From an uncultured Bacilli bacterium (GTDB lineage Bacteria; Bacillota_I; Bacilli_A; RF39; UBA660), in assembly GCA_934101645.1 (NCBI GenBank), contig CAKORX010000001.1, positions 124,001 to 188,000 of the forward strand: 64,000 bases of DNA, given 5' to 3'. This document shows, piece after piece, positions 35,290 to 44,901 of the stretch (within the stretch, counting starts at the first letter, position 1; each line of letters begins with the position of its first letter). The notes under the pieces were generated by a model. It saw only the letters and a list, made by a program, of their open reading frames with translations. It was not told the DNA's origin and ran no database searches. Position numbers and translations under genes: made by a program.

Positions 35290-36370
35290 CTACGCCTTTT
35301 TCTGCTGATTGAGTTAAATCATTATTTTCAATTGCTTCATAAATTTGTTCAAGATTATCAAAATATTCAGGTCTATATGCTCCACTTTGTATTAGGCTTT
35401 CTTTATTTGCTAATAACTCATCTATAATTTTCGGTGTTTGCTCTACAAATCTCGGATGATCCCTTCCTGTAAGTTCATGATATCTAGCATTAAGTCTTGC
35501 TGCTGTCATTGGATCATTAAATGGATGATGGGCTATTCCATTTATCATTACAGCAGGGCCATTATAATAATTTAATTGCTGCGCTACTTCTTCTGCATTT
35601 GCAGTATCTAAATGACTTAATACATTACTAAAATCTTGTAGTGGATGATGTTGTTCTGTTATTTCAATTCCATTAGCATCTTTCGTTATATTATTTTTAA
35701 TTTGATTAAGTCTATCAAAATACGAAGGTGTATATGCACCTGTATTTAATAAAGAGTCTTTATTTGCTAATAAATCGTCTATAACAATTGGAACTTGCTC
35801 TACAAATCTCGGATGATCCCTTCCAGTAAGTTCATGATATCTGGCATTAAGTCTTGCTGCTGTCATTGGATCATTAAATGGATGATGGGCTATTCCATTT
35901 ATCATTACAGCAGGGCCATTATAATAATTTAATTGCTGCGCTACTTCTTCTGCATTTGCAGTATCTAAATGACTTAATACATTACTAAAATCTTGTAGTG
36001 GATGATGTTGTTCTGTTATTTCAATTCCATTAGCATCTTTCGTTATATTATTTTTAATTTGATTAAGTCTATCAAAATACGAAGGTGTATATGCACCTGT
36101 ATTTAATAAAGAGTCTTTATTTGCTAATAAATCGTCTATAACAATTGGAACTTGCTCTACAAATCTCGGATGATCCCTTCCAGTAAGTTCATGATATCTG
36201 GCATTAAGTCTTGCTGCTGTCATTGGATCATTAAATGGATGATGGGCTATTCCATTTATCATTACAGCAGGACCATTATAATAATTTAGTAGTTCTGTTA
36301 CTTCTTCTGCATTTGCAGTTGCTAAATTATTCATTATATCTGTCATTTTTTCTAAAATATGTTTTTCCAT
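35282..36370 (-). CDS. Protein of three near-identical 119-residue repeats, unknown function
   Basis: 362 residues: a 19-residue leader then three tandem units (residues 20-138, 139-257, 258 onward, the last about 88 residues plus a divergent end). Each unit contains NYYNGPAVMINGIAHHPF, MTAARLNARYHELTGRDHPR and a DLLANKDSLLNTGAY helix. His, Arg and Tyr are enriched. No signal or membrane helix. Units 1 and 2 look almost identical in DNA as well, so the expansion is recent or maintained by conversion. The ribosome site is AGAGGTG. I recognise no family; a repetitive binding scaffold is possible. Confidence 0.8.
   Translation of the reverse strand: MEKHILEKMTDIMNNLATANAEEVTELLNYYNGPAVMINGIAHHPFNDPMTAARLNARYHELTGRDHPRFVEQVPIVIDDLLANKDSLLNTGAYTPSYFDRLNQIKNNITKDANGIEITEQHHPLQDFSNVLSHLDTANAEEVAQQLNYYNGPAVMINGIAHHPFNDPMTAARLNARYHELTGRDHPRFVEQVPIVIDDLLANKDSLLNTGAYTPSYFDRLNQIKNNITKDANGIEITEQHHPLQDFSNVLSHLDTANAEEVAQQLNYYNGPAVMINGIAHHPFNDPMTAARLNARYHELTGRDHPRFVEQTPKIIDELLANKESLIQSGAYRPEYFDNLEQIYEAIENNDLTQSAEKGVGR
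35600..36313 (-). repeat. Tandem 357-bp repeat, two full units plus a partial third to 35282
   Basis: Unit 1 covers 36313-35957, unit 2 covers 35956-35600, and a diverging third unit runs from 35599. The spacing of matched points is exactly 357 bp twice. Long stretches such as 35590-35680 versus 35947-36037 show no difference by eye. Confidence 0.9.
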
Positions 36371-36501
36371 TAAACACCTCTACTCTTATAAAGAGTGTAT
36401 CACAAAATAAATATGCTTTCTATAAAAATATTAAAATTTAATTTACTTTATAAAAAATTTTGCTATAATAGTAGGCACTTTATAAAAAGGGGTGATTTTA
36501 A

Positions 36502-37968
36502 ATGCAAAAAATTCAAGTATTAAATGGTTTAAGTATTTCTTACAATGAAGGATTAGAACAAGAAAAATTAGATAAAGTTGTAAATTTTATAAAAAAATAT
36601 ACGTTTATCTTTAATGAATACGAAAATAATAATCATGATGAAACCATAGATATTAATGAATTTAATAGTTTTATTGAAGATTTTGTTAAACAAATTGTTC
36701 AAGATGAAAATACTAAAAAAATTGTTGAATCAAAAGATTTTCTACCAACTTTTTATTTAACATATCTAATACTTAAAAATGGCATGGCTGGTAACACAAT
36801 CATTCAAATTCCAAATAATGTTACAATTGAATTAGTTTTATTTTTCTTATCAATTAAATATTACAATTATGATATTTCTAAAATAAGCGCTACATTATTA
36901 TCGGACAATTCCTATGAATATGATCAGATTATAAAAGAAATTAAAAGTACGCAAAGAATCAATACTTATAATTATTGTTTGAGCTGTGTGGCTACTTTTT
37001 TAGAGGAATATGATGAAACAATGTTAGATAATTTAAGTGATATAATAAATAAAATTATAAGTAATGCAACAAGTTATTTTAATGCTGCAATAAGTGACAG
37101 CAAATTAAATGGTCTTAAGCAATTAACAAATGAAGAATTTGATAAACTATTCATCGATTTTCTAGATTATATTAACGCTCCAAAAAAATGGTGTGAATTT
37201 TATAATTACTTAAAAGCAAATAATTTAATTGAATTTGAGTATGATAATGAAAATGAAAATGGAGAGTGTTATTTTGATGAAAAAGAAAACAAATGGAAAA
37301 TAAAATTAATTTCTAACGGAACAATAATGACTTTTGTAACATTTGTTCACGAATTTATTCATTATGTTTCTCTTAGTCAAAATCCAGATATTAATTTTTC
37401 TTTACTTGAATTTCCATCAATATATTACGAAAACATTGCAGCAAAATTTTTAAAAGATAGTGGTTATGAAGAAGGAATAGTAGATGAAATTTTAAACTGG
37501 AGAAATGCAAATAACTATGAATTATATGCTGCTCAAATAATACAATTTATAGAAGTATTAGAGTATAAAAAACATGGAACATTTTCCATTGAAAAAAGAA
37601 TTGAACTTAATAGAAATTTAGTTGCAGGCTTAAATCAATATAAAACAAATATGGTTAAGCTTCTTAAGAATGAAGGATTTAATGACATACCGCAATCATT
37701 ATTTAATTTAGAAACACGTGATCCAGTAGAAATAGCTTATCAAGATGTTGATGAAAAAATAATCGAATTTATAAAATCTGGAGTACTAATTTTAAATGGT
37801 TATCAATACCTCGTTGGTAGCTTGCTATCTTCGTATATTTTAGAAAAAAATAATAAAGAAAATGCAAATGATGACATGGTTTTTGTAACTGAGCATTTAC
37901 AAGATTATTCCATTACAAGTATTATGCAATTATTTTCTATTAATTTATCTGAAGGTTCAAGAAGTTAA
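36502..37968 (+). CDS. M3-like zinc metallopeptidase candidate, cytoplasmic
   Basis: 488 residues without signal or membrane helix, mostly helical. Residues 283-287 are HEFIH, and LLEFPSIYYEN (residues 301-311) follows, close to the HExGH ... EfPSq...E pattern of M3 oligopeptidases (thimet/PepF); Glu303 or Glu310 would be the third zinc ligand. The protein is shorter than PepF (about 600) and the Gly after HEF is replaced by Ile. A peptidase of internal peptides is likely. AAAGGGGTGAT is the ribosome site. It is convergent with the next membrane protein gene. Confidence 0.7.
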   Translation: MQKIQVLNGLSISYNEGLEQEKLDKVVNFIKKYTFIFNEYENNNHDETIDINEFNSFIEDFVKQIVQDENTKKIVESKDFLPTFYLTYLILKNGMAGNTIIQIPNNVTIELVLFFLSIKYYNYDISKISATLLSDNSYEYDQIIKEIKSTQRINTYNYCLSCVATFLEEYDETMLDNLSDIINKIISNATSYFNAAISDSKLNGLKQLTNEEFDKLFIDFLDYINAPKKWCEFYNYLKANNLIEFEYDNENENGECYFDEKENKWKIKLISNGTIMTFVTFVHEFIHYVSLSQNPDINFSLLEFPSIYYENIAAKFLKDSGYEEGIVDEILNWRNANNYELYAAQIIQFIEVLEYKKHGTFSIEKRIELNRNLVAGLNQYKTNMVKLLKNEGFNDIPQSLFNLETRDPVEIAYQDVDEKIIEFIKSGVLILNGYQYLVGSLLSSYILEKNNKENANDDMVFVTEHLQDYSITSIMQLFSINLSEGSRS

Positions 37969-37982
37969 TAGAGACTTATAAA

Positions 37983-38381
37983 TTATTGACGTTTTTTTAG
38001 CTTTTTTATATTAAATACCGACGGCAGGATTAATAAAATGCAAAGTATAATTAAAAATAAGTATACGAGTAAATTTGAAACACCATAATTCATTTCATAA
38101 ATTATTTCTCCATATAAATTTGGTAAAGCAAATATCGCAATTCCAAGTTTTATTAGGATGCTAATATATGAAAAAATTAAACCTTTTTTTATTACATCAA
38201 GAGTTATTAATAAATCTATTGTGATAATTGAAATAGCAAATACTGATGGTAATATGAAAATTACCCCTATTTGTCCAAATCCAGAAGCATTAATACTGCA
38301 AATTCCCATTATTAACCCCAAAAATGAAATTAACAAGCATAATGTGCATATTATAATTGCTATCACTTTTTTATTTTTCAT
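37983..38381 (-). CDS. Four-helix membrane protein, unknown function
   Basis: 132 residues with four predicted membrane helices (about 7-28, 33-57, 66-86, 98-122) and a basic C-terminus (KKLKKRQ). No conserved polar motif is seen. It lies alone between two plus-strand genes. Function unknown. Confidence 0.65.
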   Translation of the reverse strand: MKNKKVIAIIICTLCLLISFLGLIMGICSINASGFGQIGVIFILPSVFAISIITIDLLITLDVIKKGLIFSYISILIKLGIAIFALPNLYGEIIYEMNYGVSNLLVYLFLIILCILLILPSVFNIKKLKKRQ

Positions 38382-38467
38382 GTGAACCTCTACTTAACAA
38401 ATCTATTATAACATATTTTTTTAAATGTAAAATTTTATGATATAATTTCTTTGAAAGGATAATAATT

Positions 38468-39280
38468 ATGGACTATAAAATAAATATTAAGTGTGATTTA
38501 AAAAATGTGAATTGTGATGAGAAAAAGTTTAGAAATTTATTTTTAAAACTAAATTCTATGTACTTAAAGTCCGATGAAAAAGTTGCATATTATTATGAAG
38601 ACATAAATTCCAAAAGTATAATTTCATATAATTCTGATATACTATTTTATGCTGCCTCAAGCATTAAAATATTAGTATGTGTAATGCTCCTTGAAATGGC
38701 GGAAAATAAAAAAATCTCTTTAGATGAAAAATTATTAATTGAAATGAAAGACTTAAAACAAGATTCTGGAATTATAAAATTTCAGAAAGAAGATACCTAT
38801 TATAGTATTAAAGAACTAATTCGTCTTACAATTGTTGAAAGTGATAATACAGCATACATTAAATTAGTTAACTATGTAAAAAAGGAAAATTTAGAAAAGT
38901 ATGGCAAGTCTTTAGGAGCACTACACACCATGGAAGGAAAAGATTTGTTTGGACTAATAAACTGTGATGACATGAAAGTTTATTGGGAAAAAATAAGAAA
39001 TTTCATTAATAATAGTAAATATGGTAAAGAATTTTATAATTGGCTTAAAAATCCATCATTTAGCATAATACTACCAAAATCTATAGAAAATAAACCTTTT
39101 ATAAAAAAATATGGTAGCTATGATGTAGCTTACCACGAAGCTGGATACGTTGACGAAAAAAATCCTTATTACTTAATAATTTTGACACAAAAATTAAAAA
39201 CAAAGGATAAAAATAAATTTATTAATGATAGTGCTAAAATAATTAATCAAATTCATAATTTAATTAATGATGCAAAATAA
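38468..39280 (+). CDS. Class A beta-lactamase-like serine hydrolase
   Basis: 270 residues. Active-site Ser-x-x-Lys is SSIK in YAASSIKILVCVMLLEMA, the Ser-Asp-Asn loop is SDN in VESDNTAYIKL, and KYGS (near residue 218) takes the K-T/S-G position. There is no signal peptide. The fold matches the beta-lactamase class A family, but true lactamases are exported and carry a Glu166 loop that I cannot place. It may be a peptidase or esterase. It stands alone, convergent with the tetR gene. Confidence 0.8.
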   Translation: MDYKINIKCDLKNVNCDEKKFRNLFLKLNSMYLKSDEKVAYYYEDINSKSIISYNSDILFYAASSIKILVCVMLLEMAENKKISLDEKLLIEMKDLKQDSGIIKFQKEDTYYSIKELIRLTIVESDNTAYIKLVNYVKKENLEKYGKSLGALHTMEGKDLFGLINCDDMKVYWEKIRNFINNSKYGKEFYNWLKNPSFSIILPKSIENKPFIKKYGSYDVAYHEAGYVDEKNPYYLIILTQKLKTKDKNKFINDSAKIINQIHNLINDAK

Positions 39281-39297
39281 ATTTTTGCATTTTTTAT
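39271..39297. terminator. Terminator between the beta-lactamase-like and tetR genes
   Basis: TGCAAAA-TAAA-TTTTTGCA followed by TTTTTT; works mainly for the plus strand. Confidence 0.7.
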
Positions 39298-39899
39298 TGT
39301 ATTTTAAATAAATATAATATATTTTCAAGAACAATATTTGCCATAGCATTATAATTCATTTGCTCATGCTTATGATATATAACTTCATGGCACAAATTAT
39401 CTACCATACCTATCATAACGTGAACCTTTTCATTTAAAAATTCATCAGTAATACCACTATTTAATAATAAATTTTTTATAAAATATGTCATTTCTAGTTC
39501 CCTTTTATAATAATACTCAGCAACTTTTTTATCAGAATGAACCATTGCCATAATTTCCTCATGAGCAATTTTAGAAACCAAATGATTTTCTGTATAACGT
39601 TTTATCATATCATTCATAATACTTTTGAAGTTCTTAACATCAATTTTATCATTTTTCATTTTGAGCATTGGAAAAAATATATCATCTCCATATTTTTCTA
39701 ATGCTGTTATAAAAATGTCATATTTATCTTTAAAATATTGATATACAATGCCTGTTGAAACGCCAGCCTTTTTAGCAATTTGTGCTGTATTAATATTATA
39801 ATAACCTTTTTCACAAATAAGTTTAAAACCAGATTCAATAATCCTTTCTTTCTTTTCAATGGCCCTTTGCTGTTTTGGATCCCTTATACCTAATTCCAT
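39294..39899 (-). CDS. TetR/AcrR-family repressor
   Basis: 201 residues from ATG 39899 (MELGIRDP), which has AAGGAG upstream; the longer reading from 39938 lacks one. The helix-turn-helix spans about 30-60 (INTAQIAKKAGVSTGIVYQYFKDKYDIF). The C-terminal ligand domain is helical. It is divergent from an ABC transporter operon, and two matching 20-bp sites lie between them, so it should repress both itself and the transporter. The regulator is intact although the transporter genes are broken. Confidence 0.92.
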   Translation of the reverse strand: MELGIRDPKQQRAIEKKERIIESGFKLICEKGYYNINTAQIAKKAGVSTGIVYQYFKDKYDIFITALEKYGDDIFFPMLKMKNDKIDVKNFKSIMNDMIKRYTENHLVSKIAHEEIMAMVHSDKKVAEYYYKRELEMTYFIKNLLLNSGITDEFLNEKVHVMIGMVDNLCHEVIYHKHEQMNYNAMANIVLENILYLFKIQ

Positions 39900-39946
39900 A
39901 AATACTTGCTCCTTACGTATATACATTTTATCATTCATTATAAAAA

Positions 39947-39966
39947 ATGTGAACTATTTTTCATAT
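39947..39966 (-). promoter_or_regulatory. TetR operator site 1
   Basis: On the minus strand this reads ATATGAAAAATAGTTCACAT, sharing the ATGAAA start and TTCACAT end with site 2. It lies 47 bp upstream of the tetR start. Confidence 0.6.
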
Positions 39967-39970
39967 TTCA

Positions 39971-39999
39971 TTGACTGTTACAAGTATATTAAATATAAT
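39971..39999 (+). promoter_or_regulatory. Promoter of the ABC transporter operon
   Basis: TTGACT (39971-39976), 17-bp spacer, TATAAT (39994-39999): a strong sigma-A promoter, still intact although its genes are broken. Confidence 0.85.
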
Positions 40000-40001
40000 A
40001 A

Positions 40002-40021
40002 ACATGAAATGTTTTTCACAT
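40002..40021 (+). promoter_or_regulatory. TetR operator site 2
   Basis: ACATGAAATGTTTTTCACAT covers the expected transcript start just after the -10 box, a typical repressor position. It resembles site 1 in the opposite orientation. Confidence 0.65.
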
Positions 40022-40040
40022 TTTAGAAAGAGGTAGAAAA

Positions 40041-40746
40041 ATGAAAGAAAATTTCATAGAACTTAAAAACGTTAAAAAGACATATACCATTGGTAATCAA
40101 AATTTTAATGCACTTAATGGCATTGATTTAAAAATTAGTCAAGGTGAATTTGTAGTTATTTTGGGTCCATCTGGAGCTGGTAAATCTACCCTACTTAATC
40201 TTTTAGGAGGAATGGATAAAGCCACATCTGGAAGTATTAAGGTTGGAGATAAATATATTACTAAATTTAATGATAAACAATTAACTAGTTATAGAGCAAG
40301 TGATGTTGGTTTTATATTTCAATTTTATAGTATTATGCCTACTTTAACAGTTAAAGAAAAATGTTGAATTAATTAAATCAATAACTAAAACAACTTATAA
40401 TGTAGATGAATTTTTAAAAAGTGTTGGGCTTTTAAAACACGCTAATAAATTTCCCCAAGAACTTTCTGGTGGTAAACAACAAAGAGTATCTATAGCAAGA
40501 GCAATTATGAAAAATCCTCAGATTCTTCTTTGTGATGAACCTACGGGTGCACTCGATTCTAAAACCGGAGTCGAAGTTTTAAAACTTTTAAAAAGCCAAG
40601 CAGATAATGACACAACTGTAATTATAGTAACTCATAATTCTTTAATTGCGGATATTGCAGATAGAGTTATACGTATTAAAAATGGTCAAATAGAAACTAA
40701 TGAAATTAATAAGCATCCTAAAAATATTGATGAGGTTAAATGGTAA
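40041..40746 (+). pseudogene. ABC transporter ATPase (MacB/LolD type), frameshifted
   Basis: The first 107 codons carry Walker A (GPSGAGKST) and the Q-loop, then TGA interrupts after KEKC. Shifting frame at the five-A run 40357-40361 restores KENVELI and leads through LSGGKQQR, LLCDEPTGALDS and VTHNS to the stop at 40746. One extra A explains the break. The intact product would be about 235 residues, normal for this family, exporting lipoproteins, peptides or drugs with the permease that follows. Sequence error in the A run is possible. Confidence 0.85.
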
Positions 40747-40748
40747 TA

Positions 40749-43116
40749 TGCTAAAGAAAAAAATGTTTAGAGATATTAAAAATAATGTATCTCAATTTAT
40801 TACAATTTTCCTTATGGTTACAATTGGCATAATGGCTTACTGTGGCATCAATGCCTACACGACTGGTATGACCAAAACTGCTGATATTTTTTATAAAAAT
40901 AATAATTTGCAAGATTTAAATCTAATTGGAAGTAATTTTACAAGCGATGATTTAGATATTATTAAAAGTATTGATAATATTAACGATGCTGAAAGAAAAC
41001 TTACTGTTACAGGGCTTTCTGATAACAACAAAACTTTATTAATTAGTTTTATTGAATCAAATATATATCAAAATTTTACGTAATTAAAGGAGAAAAATTT
41101 GATGTAAATAAATCTGGTGTCTGGCTTGATAATTTTTACGCAGTCAAAAACAATATCAATGTTGGCGATGAAATTTTAGTAAAATATGGAGATTTAAAAT
41201 TAAATGAAAAAGTTGTTGGTCTAATTAATGTGACAGATCATATTTATGATGTTAAAGACGAAAGTGAGCTTTTTCCAGACAGAAATGAATTTGGATTTGC
41301 TTACCTTTCCATTAATGAAATACCTGAAAATTATATTAAATCCCAGATAATGGATAAACTTAATATTAGTGATGAAAAAGTTTTTGACAAAAAATTTAAA
41401 AAATTTAATTACAAAGACTATTTAGTATTTAATAACGTAATGGTTGATGTAAAAGACAAGACAAAAATTAATGAGGTTAAAAATGCTATTGAAGATAAAG
41501 TAAAAAATGCAAAAGCTATAATTAATATCGAAGACACTGCTTCCTACATGAAATATCAAAGTGAAATTGACGAAGGAAAAACTTACGTTGGCGTTTTTTC
41601 AGGATTATTTTTATTTATTGCAATGTTATCTGTTATAACTGCAATGACAAGAATTATAAATAATCAAAAAATTCAAATTGGTACGTTAAAAGCCTTGGGC
41701 TTTAGTAACAGTAAAATTATTTTTCATTACATAGGCTATGGTTTTTATTTAGCACTGCTAGGAGCAATTGCAGGACTCTTACTTGGTTATTATTTTATCG
41801 GAAACGTATTTATTGGTCTTGAGATGGTGTTTTTCGAAATACCAAATGGTCACCCAGTTATGACTAAAGAAATTATAATTGTTGCTATATTAGTAATTTT
41901 AGCAGTTACTTTTATAACTTATTTAACAGGAAGAAAAATTTTAAAAGAAAATCCTGCAGAAGCTTTAAGAACTACCCTTCCAAATGTTAAAAGTAGGACT
42001 TTAAATATTACCAAAAAAGGTTTTTTCAAAAAATTAAATTTCTCAACAAAATGGAATATTCGTGATATGATTCGTAATAAAATGAGAACCTTAATGGGAA
42101 TTGCAGGAATCATGGGATGCACAATGTTAATTGTATGTGCGCTTGGAATGCTTGATAGTATGAACTATTTTGTACATTTACAATTTAATGAATTATATAA
42201 TTTTGATTATAAATTAAATTTAAAAAGTGGTATTAGTAATGATGAATTATTAAAGTTAGAAAATACATATGGAAATTATACCTCAAAAAGTTATGGAATA
42301 GAAATTAAAACTAATGACGGAAGAGAAAGTAATAATATATTTGTCACTGATGCAGGAAATTTAGTAAGATTTGTCAATAGAAAAGGTAAATATGTAAAGT
42401 TTAATTCTGATGAAGGTATTTACGTAACATACAAGCTTGCGCAGTTAAATAACTATAAACTTGGCGATGAAATTACATGGCATATTTATGGCGATGACCA
42501 CTATTACACAAGTAAAATCGTTGGTTTTAATAAAGATCCGCAGAATCAAAATATTACAATGACAAGAAAATATTTAGAAAGTTTAGGTATCAAATATGAA
42601 CCTGATACAATTTACACAAATTATGATTTAAGCAAAACAAATGAAATTAAAAATGTTTCATCTATTCAAGATATTGAATCATTAAAAGAAAGCATGAATA
42701 ATTTATTATCAATGATGAAAACAATGCTTACGCTAATCATATTTATAGCAATATTGCTAGGTAGCGTCATAATATATAACTTAGGTATACTTTCATATAG
42801 TGAAAAACAATAGCAATTTGCAACTTTGAAAGTACTTGGATTTAAGGATAAACAAATTAAAGATATCTTTATTAAACAAAATAATATAATTGCATGCATA
42901 TCAATTATTATTGGGCTTCCTTTAGGATATTATTTAACAGATTGGCTATTTAAAACCGCTATAGAAGAGCATTATGATTTTTGTGCTAATATAAGTATCA
43001 CGTCTTATATAATATCTGCAATAGGAACGTTTATTATTAGCTATATTGTTTCTAAACTACTTGCAAGAAAAATTGAAAATATTGATATGGTCACAAGTTT
43101 AAAAGGTAATGAATAA
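40749..43116 (+). pseudogene. FtsX/MacB-type ABC permease with a frameshift and a stop codon
   Basis: About 789 codons from ATG 40749 to 43116, the usual length of large permeases with two FtsX domains. The first 110 codons end at TAA 41081-41083; adding one T in the run 41074-41077 joins them to the next frame (YVIKGEKFD). A second lesion is TAG at 42811-42813 between SYSEKQ and QFATLKVLGFK, a simple nonsense change. Membrane helices near codons 20, 300-400 and 640-780 are conserved. Three lesions in two adjacent genes indicate real decay of the exporter. Confidence 0.85.
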
Positions 43117-43117
43117 A

Positions 43118-43155
43118 CAAAAACGTAAACTAATTTGTTAAGGTTTACGTTTTTT
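43118..43155. terminator. Bidirectional terminator
   Basis: AAAAACGTAAAC / GTTTACGTTTTT stem between convergent genes. Confidence 0.85.
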
Positions 43156-43486
43156 ATTTATCTTTACTAATAACTTTTTCTAAAAATATTTTTTTATCAA
43201 AAGCACCACGTTTACTAGATTTTTTATTGGCAATATTAATTACATCATTTAAATTTTTTCCTTCAATTTTAGCTAAGGCTGAAACAACTTCAATGACATC
43301 AGCAAGTTCATGTAATCTATCGTTTCCAACTGAGGATAATACTTCATTACATTCCTCTAATAATTTTTTATCAAGTTCCATTTTATATTCATCATCATCT
43401 AAAACTTTCGTAAAAGGAATTTCTTTATTATTTTTAATAATATCAGGAATATTATCTCGAACTAATTTATTATATACTATTTCCAT
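43154..43486 (-). CDS. MazG-like / PRA-PH-like nucleotide pyrophosphohydrolase
   Basis: 110 residues in the small all-alpha NTP-pyrophosphatase group. YNKLVRDNIPDII is the typical N-terminus, and the metal-binding acidic residues occur in KLLEECNEVLSS and HELADVIEVVSALA. Members hydrolyse nucleotide triphosphates to monophosphates, cleaning modified nucleotides. It follows a lipoprotein gene by 9 bp in a minus-strand run. The specific nucleotide is unknown. Confidence 0.88.
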   Translation of the reverse strand: MEIVYNKLVRDNIPDIIKNNKEIPFTKVLDDDEYKMELDKKLLEECNEVLSSVGNDRLHELADVIEVVSALAKIEGKNLNDVINIANKKSSKRGAFDKKIFLEKVISKDK

Positions 43487-43495
43487 AGTTTACCT

Positions 43496-44017
43496 TTATT
43501 TACATGTGTATGTAGATTCAGCGTAATTTTCTTTTACTTCATCTAAAGTTACATTTGTTAAGTAATTTTTACTTTCTTCAGAATCTAAATTAACCTCAGA
43601 TATAACTTTTATAGAATCATTTGAAACACTAACTGTACATTTTTTATAAGTTTTCTTATCAATATTTTCACATTCTTGTTCAAAGTACTCTTTTTGCTTA
43701 TCCATATCGTAGTTTGTTAAATACTTATATGTTACTTCGTCATAGTAAGATAAAAGTTTTTTTCCATCACTACTAAAATCATAAATATGAGAAATATTTG
43801 TTTCAACAGAGTTTTCAGTATTTGAAATATTTTCATCATTTGGGAAATATCCTGTTTTCATTTTCATCTGCATTACAGTATATTTTTCTATCCTAGAGCA
43901 TTCATATTTATTTGTGTATTTTATGTTTTCATTATTAACTATTTCATTTTCAGTTTTTGTACAGCCACCTGTAAGTAATAAAAGACTAGTAAGTCCAAAT
44001 ATTAAAGTTTTTTTCAT
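43496..44017 (-). CDS. Putative lipoprotein
   Basis: 173 residues; signal peptide with lipobox LTGGC. The mature part begins with an acidic Asn-rich stretch and has an alternating pattern with four Cys (YECSR, QECEN, KKCTV, YTCK) that could form two disulfides. Similar Cys-containing lipoproteins of unknown role are common in this lineage. It lies 3 bp after the 186-residue gene, so these are co-transcribed. Confidence 0.72.
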   Translation of the reverse strand: MKKTLIFGLTSLLLLTGGCTKTENEIVNNENIKYTNKYECSRIEKYTVMQMKMKTGYFPNDENISNTENSVETNISHIYDFSSDGKKLLSYYDEVTYKYLTNYDMDKQKEYFEQECENIDKKTYKKCTVSVSNDSIKVISEVNLDSEESKNYLTNVTLDEVKENYAESTYTCK

Positions 44018-44020
44018 TAT

Positions 44021-44581
44021 TTAACCTCTCCTTTTTCCTTTTATAAAATCTGTTATATCTTCATAAAATAGTTCATTATTTATTATTTTTTTAGAAAATA
44101 TTTTTGATATAAGTGATACAGGTACTGGATTATTATATCCTGATGATTTAAAAAATCTTACTTTAGCATCTAATGCCATTTTACAACCATTATCATATGC
44201 CGGGAAAAAATAGTTTTTATCAGCAGGACATTCAATTATAATATCACCATAATCTACACATGCACCACCTAAATACCAATTCACGCCTTTATTATTATTA
44301 TAAACTTTTCCATCCTCATAAGTTTCTTTATATTCATCATTTTCACCATCACCAATAATAAAGCCGCATTCTAAATAACGATTTAATGTATCATTGCTTA
44401 TAACTCTATATACATGATCTGACTTTGCATTATAATCTCCGAATGATTTAGTTATTCTGTCTCTTCCTAATATGACACTTTCAAATGCACTTATTTTTTC
44501 ATTATTTAATAGTTTTAACTGAATATTTTTAACTCTTTCATCATTAGAAAGAGGCATGCTATTTACATTATATAATTCCAT
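44021..44581 (-). CDS. Cytoplasmic protein of unknown function
   Basis: 186 residues, no signal. HVYRVISNDTLNRYLECGFI followed by GVNWYLGG and IIECPADK gives a pattern reminiscent of ADP-ribosyltransferase-like folds, where an early Tyr/Arg strand contacts NAD and a GxxW(Y)xG strand follows; this resemblance is weak and unverified. It lies 4 bp after the DUF1653 gene and 3 bp before a lipoprotein gene, so it is mid-operon. Confidence 0.65.
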   Translation of the reverse strand: MELYNVNSMPLSNDERVKNIQLKLLNNEKISAFESVILGRDRITKSFGDYNAKSDHVYRVISNDTLNRYLECGFIIGDGENDEYKETYEDGKVYNNNKGVNWYLGGACVDYGDIIIECPADKNYFFPAYDNGCKMALDAKVRFFKSSGYNNPVPVSLISKIFSKKIINNELFYEDITDFIKGKRRG

Positions 44582-44585
44582 AATT

Positions 44586-44834
44586 TTAATTTACCCTTTC
44601 AAAACGATATTTTTGCTTTACATCAGGATATTTTTTATGATCAACTTCTGACAAAAACATTTCTATTGGTCTTGCATAAATTCCATCTTCATGATTTGTT
44701 TTACCTTCATTGTCTAAGCAATAATAGACAACTAATTTTTCTTTTGTTTCACTATGAGTTGCAATACTTATAACTAATGCTCTTGAGCCTTTAAAATGTT
44801 CCCATATCGTATAAGGTTTAACTTCTCTATTCAT
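44586..44834 (-). CDS. DUF1653 protein
   Basis: 82 residues matching DUF1653: WEHFKGSRALVISIATHSET, LVVYYCLDNEG, then ARPIEMFLSEVD and a final RFERV. Cytoplasmic, role unknown; often found alone or near nucleotide-related genes. It opens a four-gene minus-strand run ending with the MazG-like gene. Confidence 0.85.
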   Translation of the reverse strand: MNREVKPYTIWEHFKGSRALVISIATHSETKEKLVVYYCLDNEGKTNHEDGIYARPIEMFLSEVDHKKYPDVKQKYRFERVN

Positions 44835-44868
44835 ACGTTATCCTTTCTTATAAAAACATTATACCATA

Positions 44869-44899
44869 TAAAAAAACTTAATAGTAAAAAACTATTAAG
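44869..44899 (-). terminator. Terminator of the Cys-rich zinc-ribbon gene
   Basis: CTTAATAGT / ACTATTAAG perfect 9-bp stem, 5-nt loop, seven T residues on the minus strand. Confidence 0.85.
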
Positions 44900-44901
44900 T
44901 C

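Noticed and set aside
35282..36370. Possible CRISPR array because of regular repeats
   Set aside because: The period is 357 bp, in frame, with no short repeat-spacer structure; it is a coding tandem repeat. No CRISPR array or cas gene was seen in the window.
38468..39280. Calling the class A-like hydrolase an antibiotic resistance beta-lactamase
   Set aside because: No signal peptide and no confident Glu166 loop; fold similarity alone does not show resistance.
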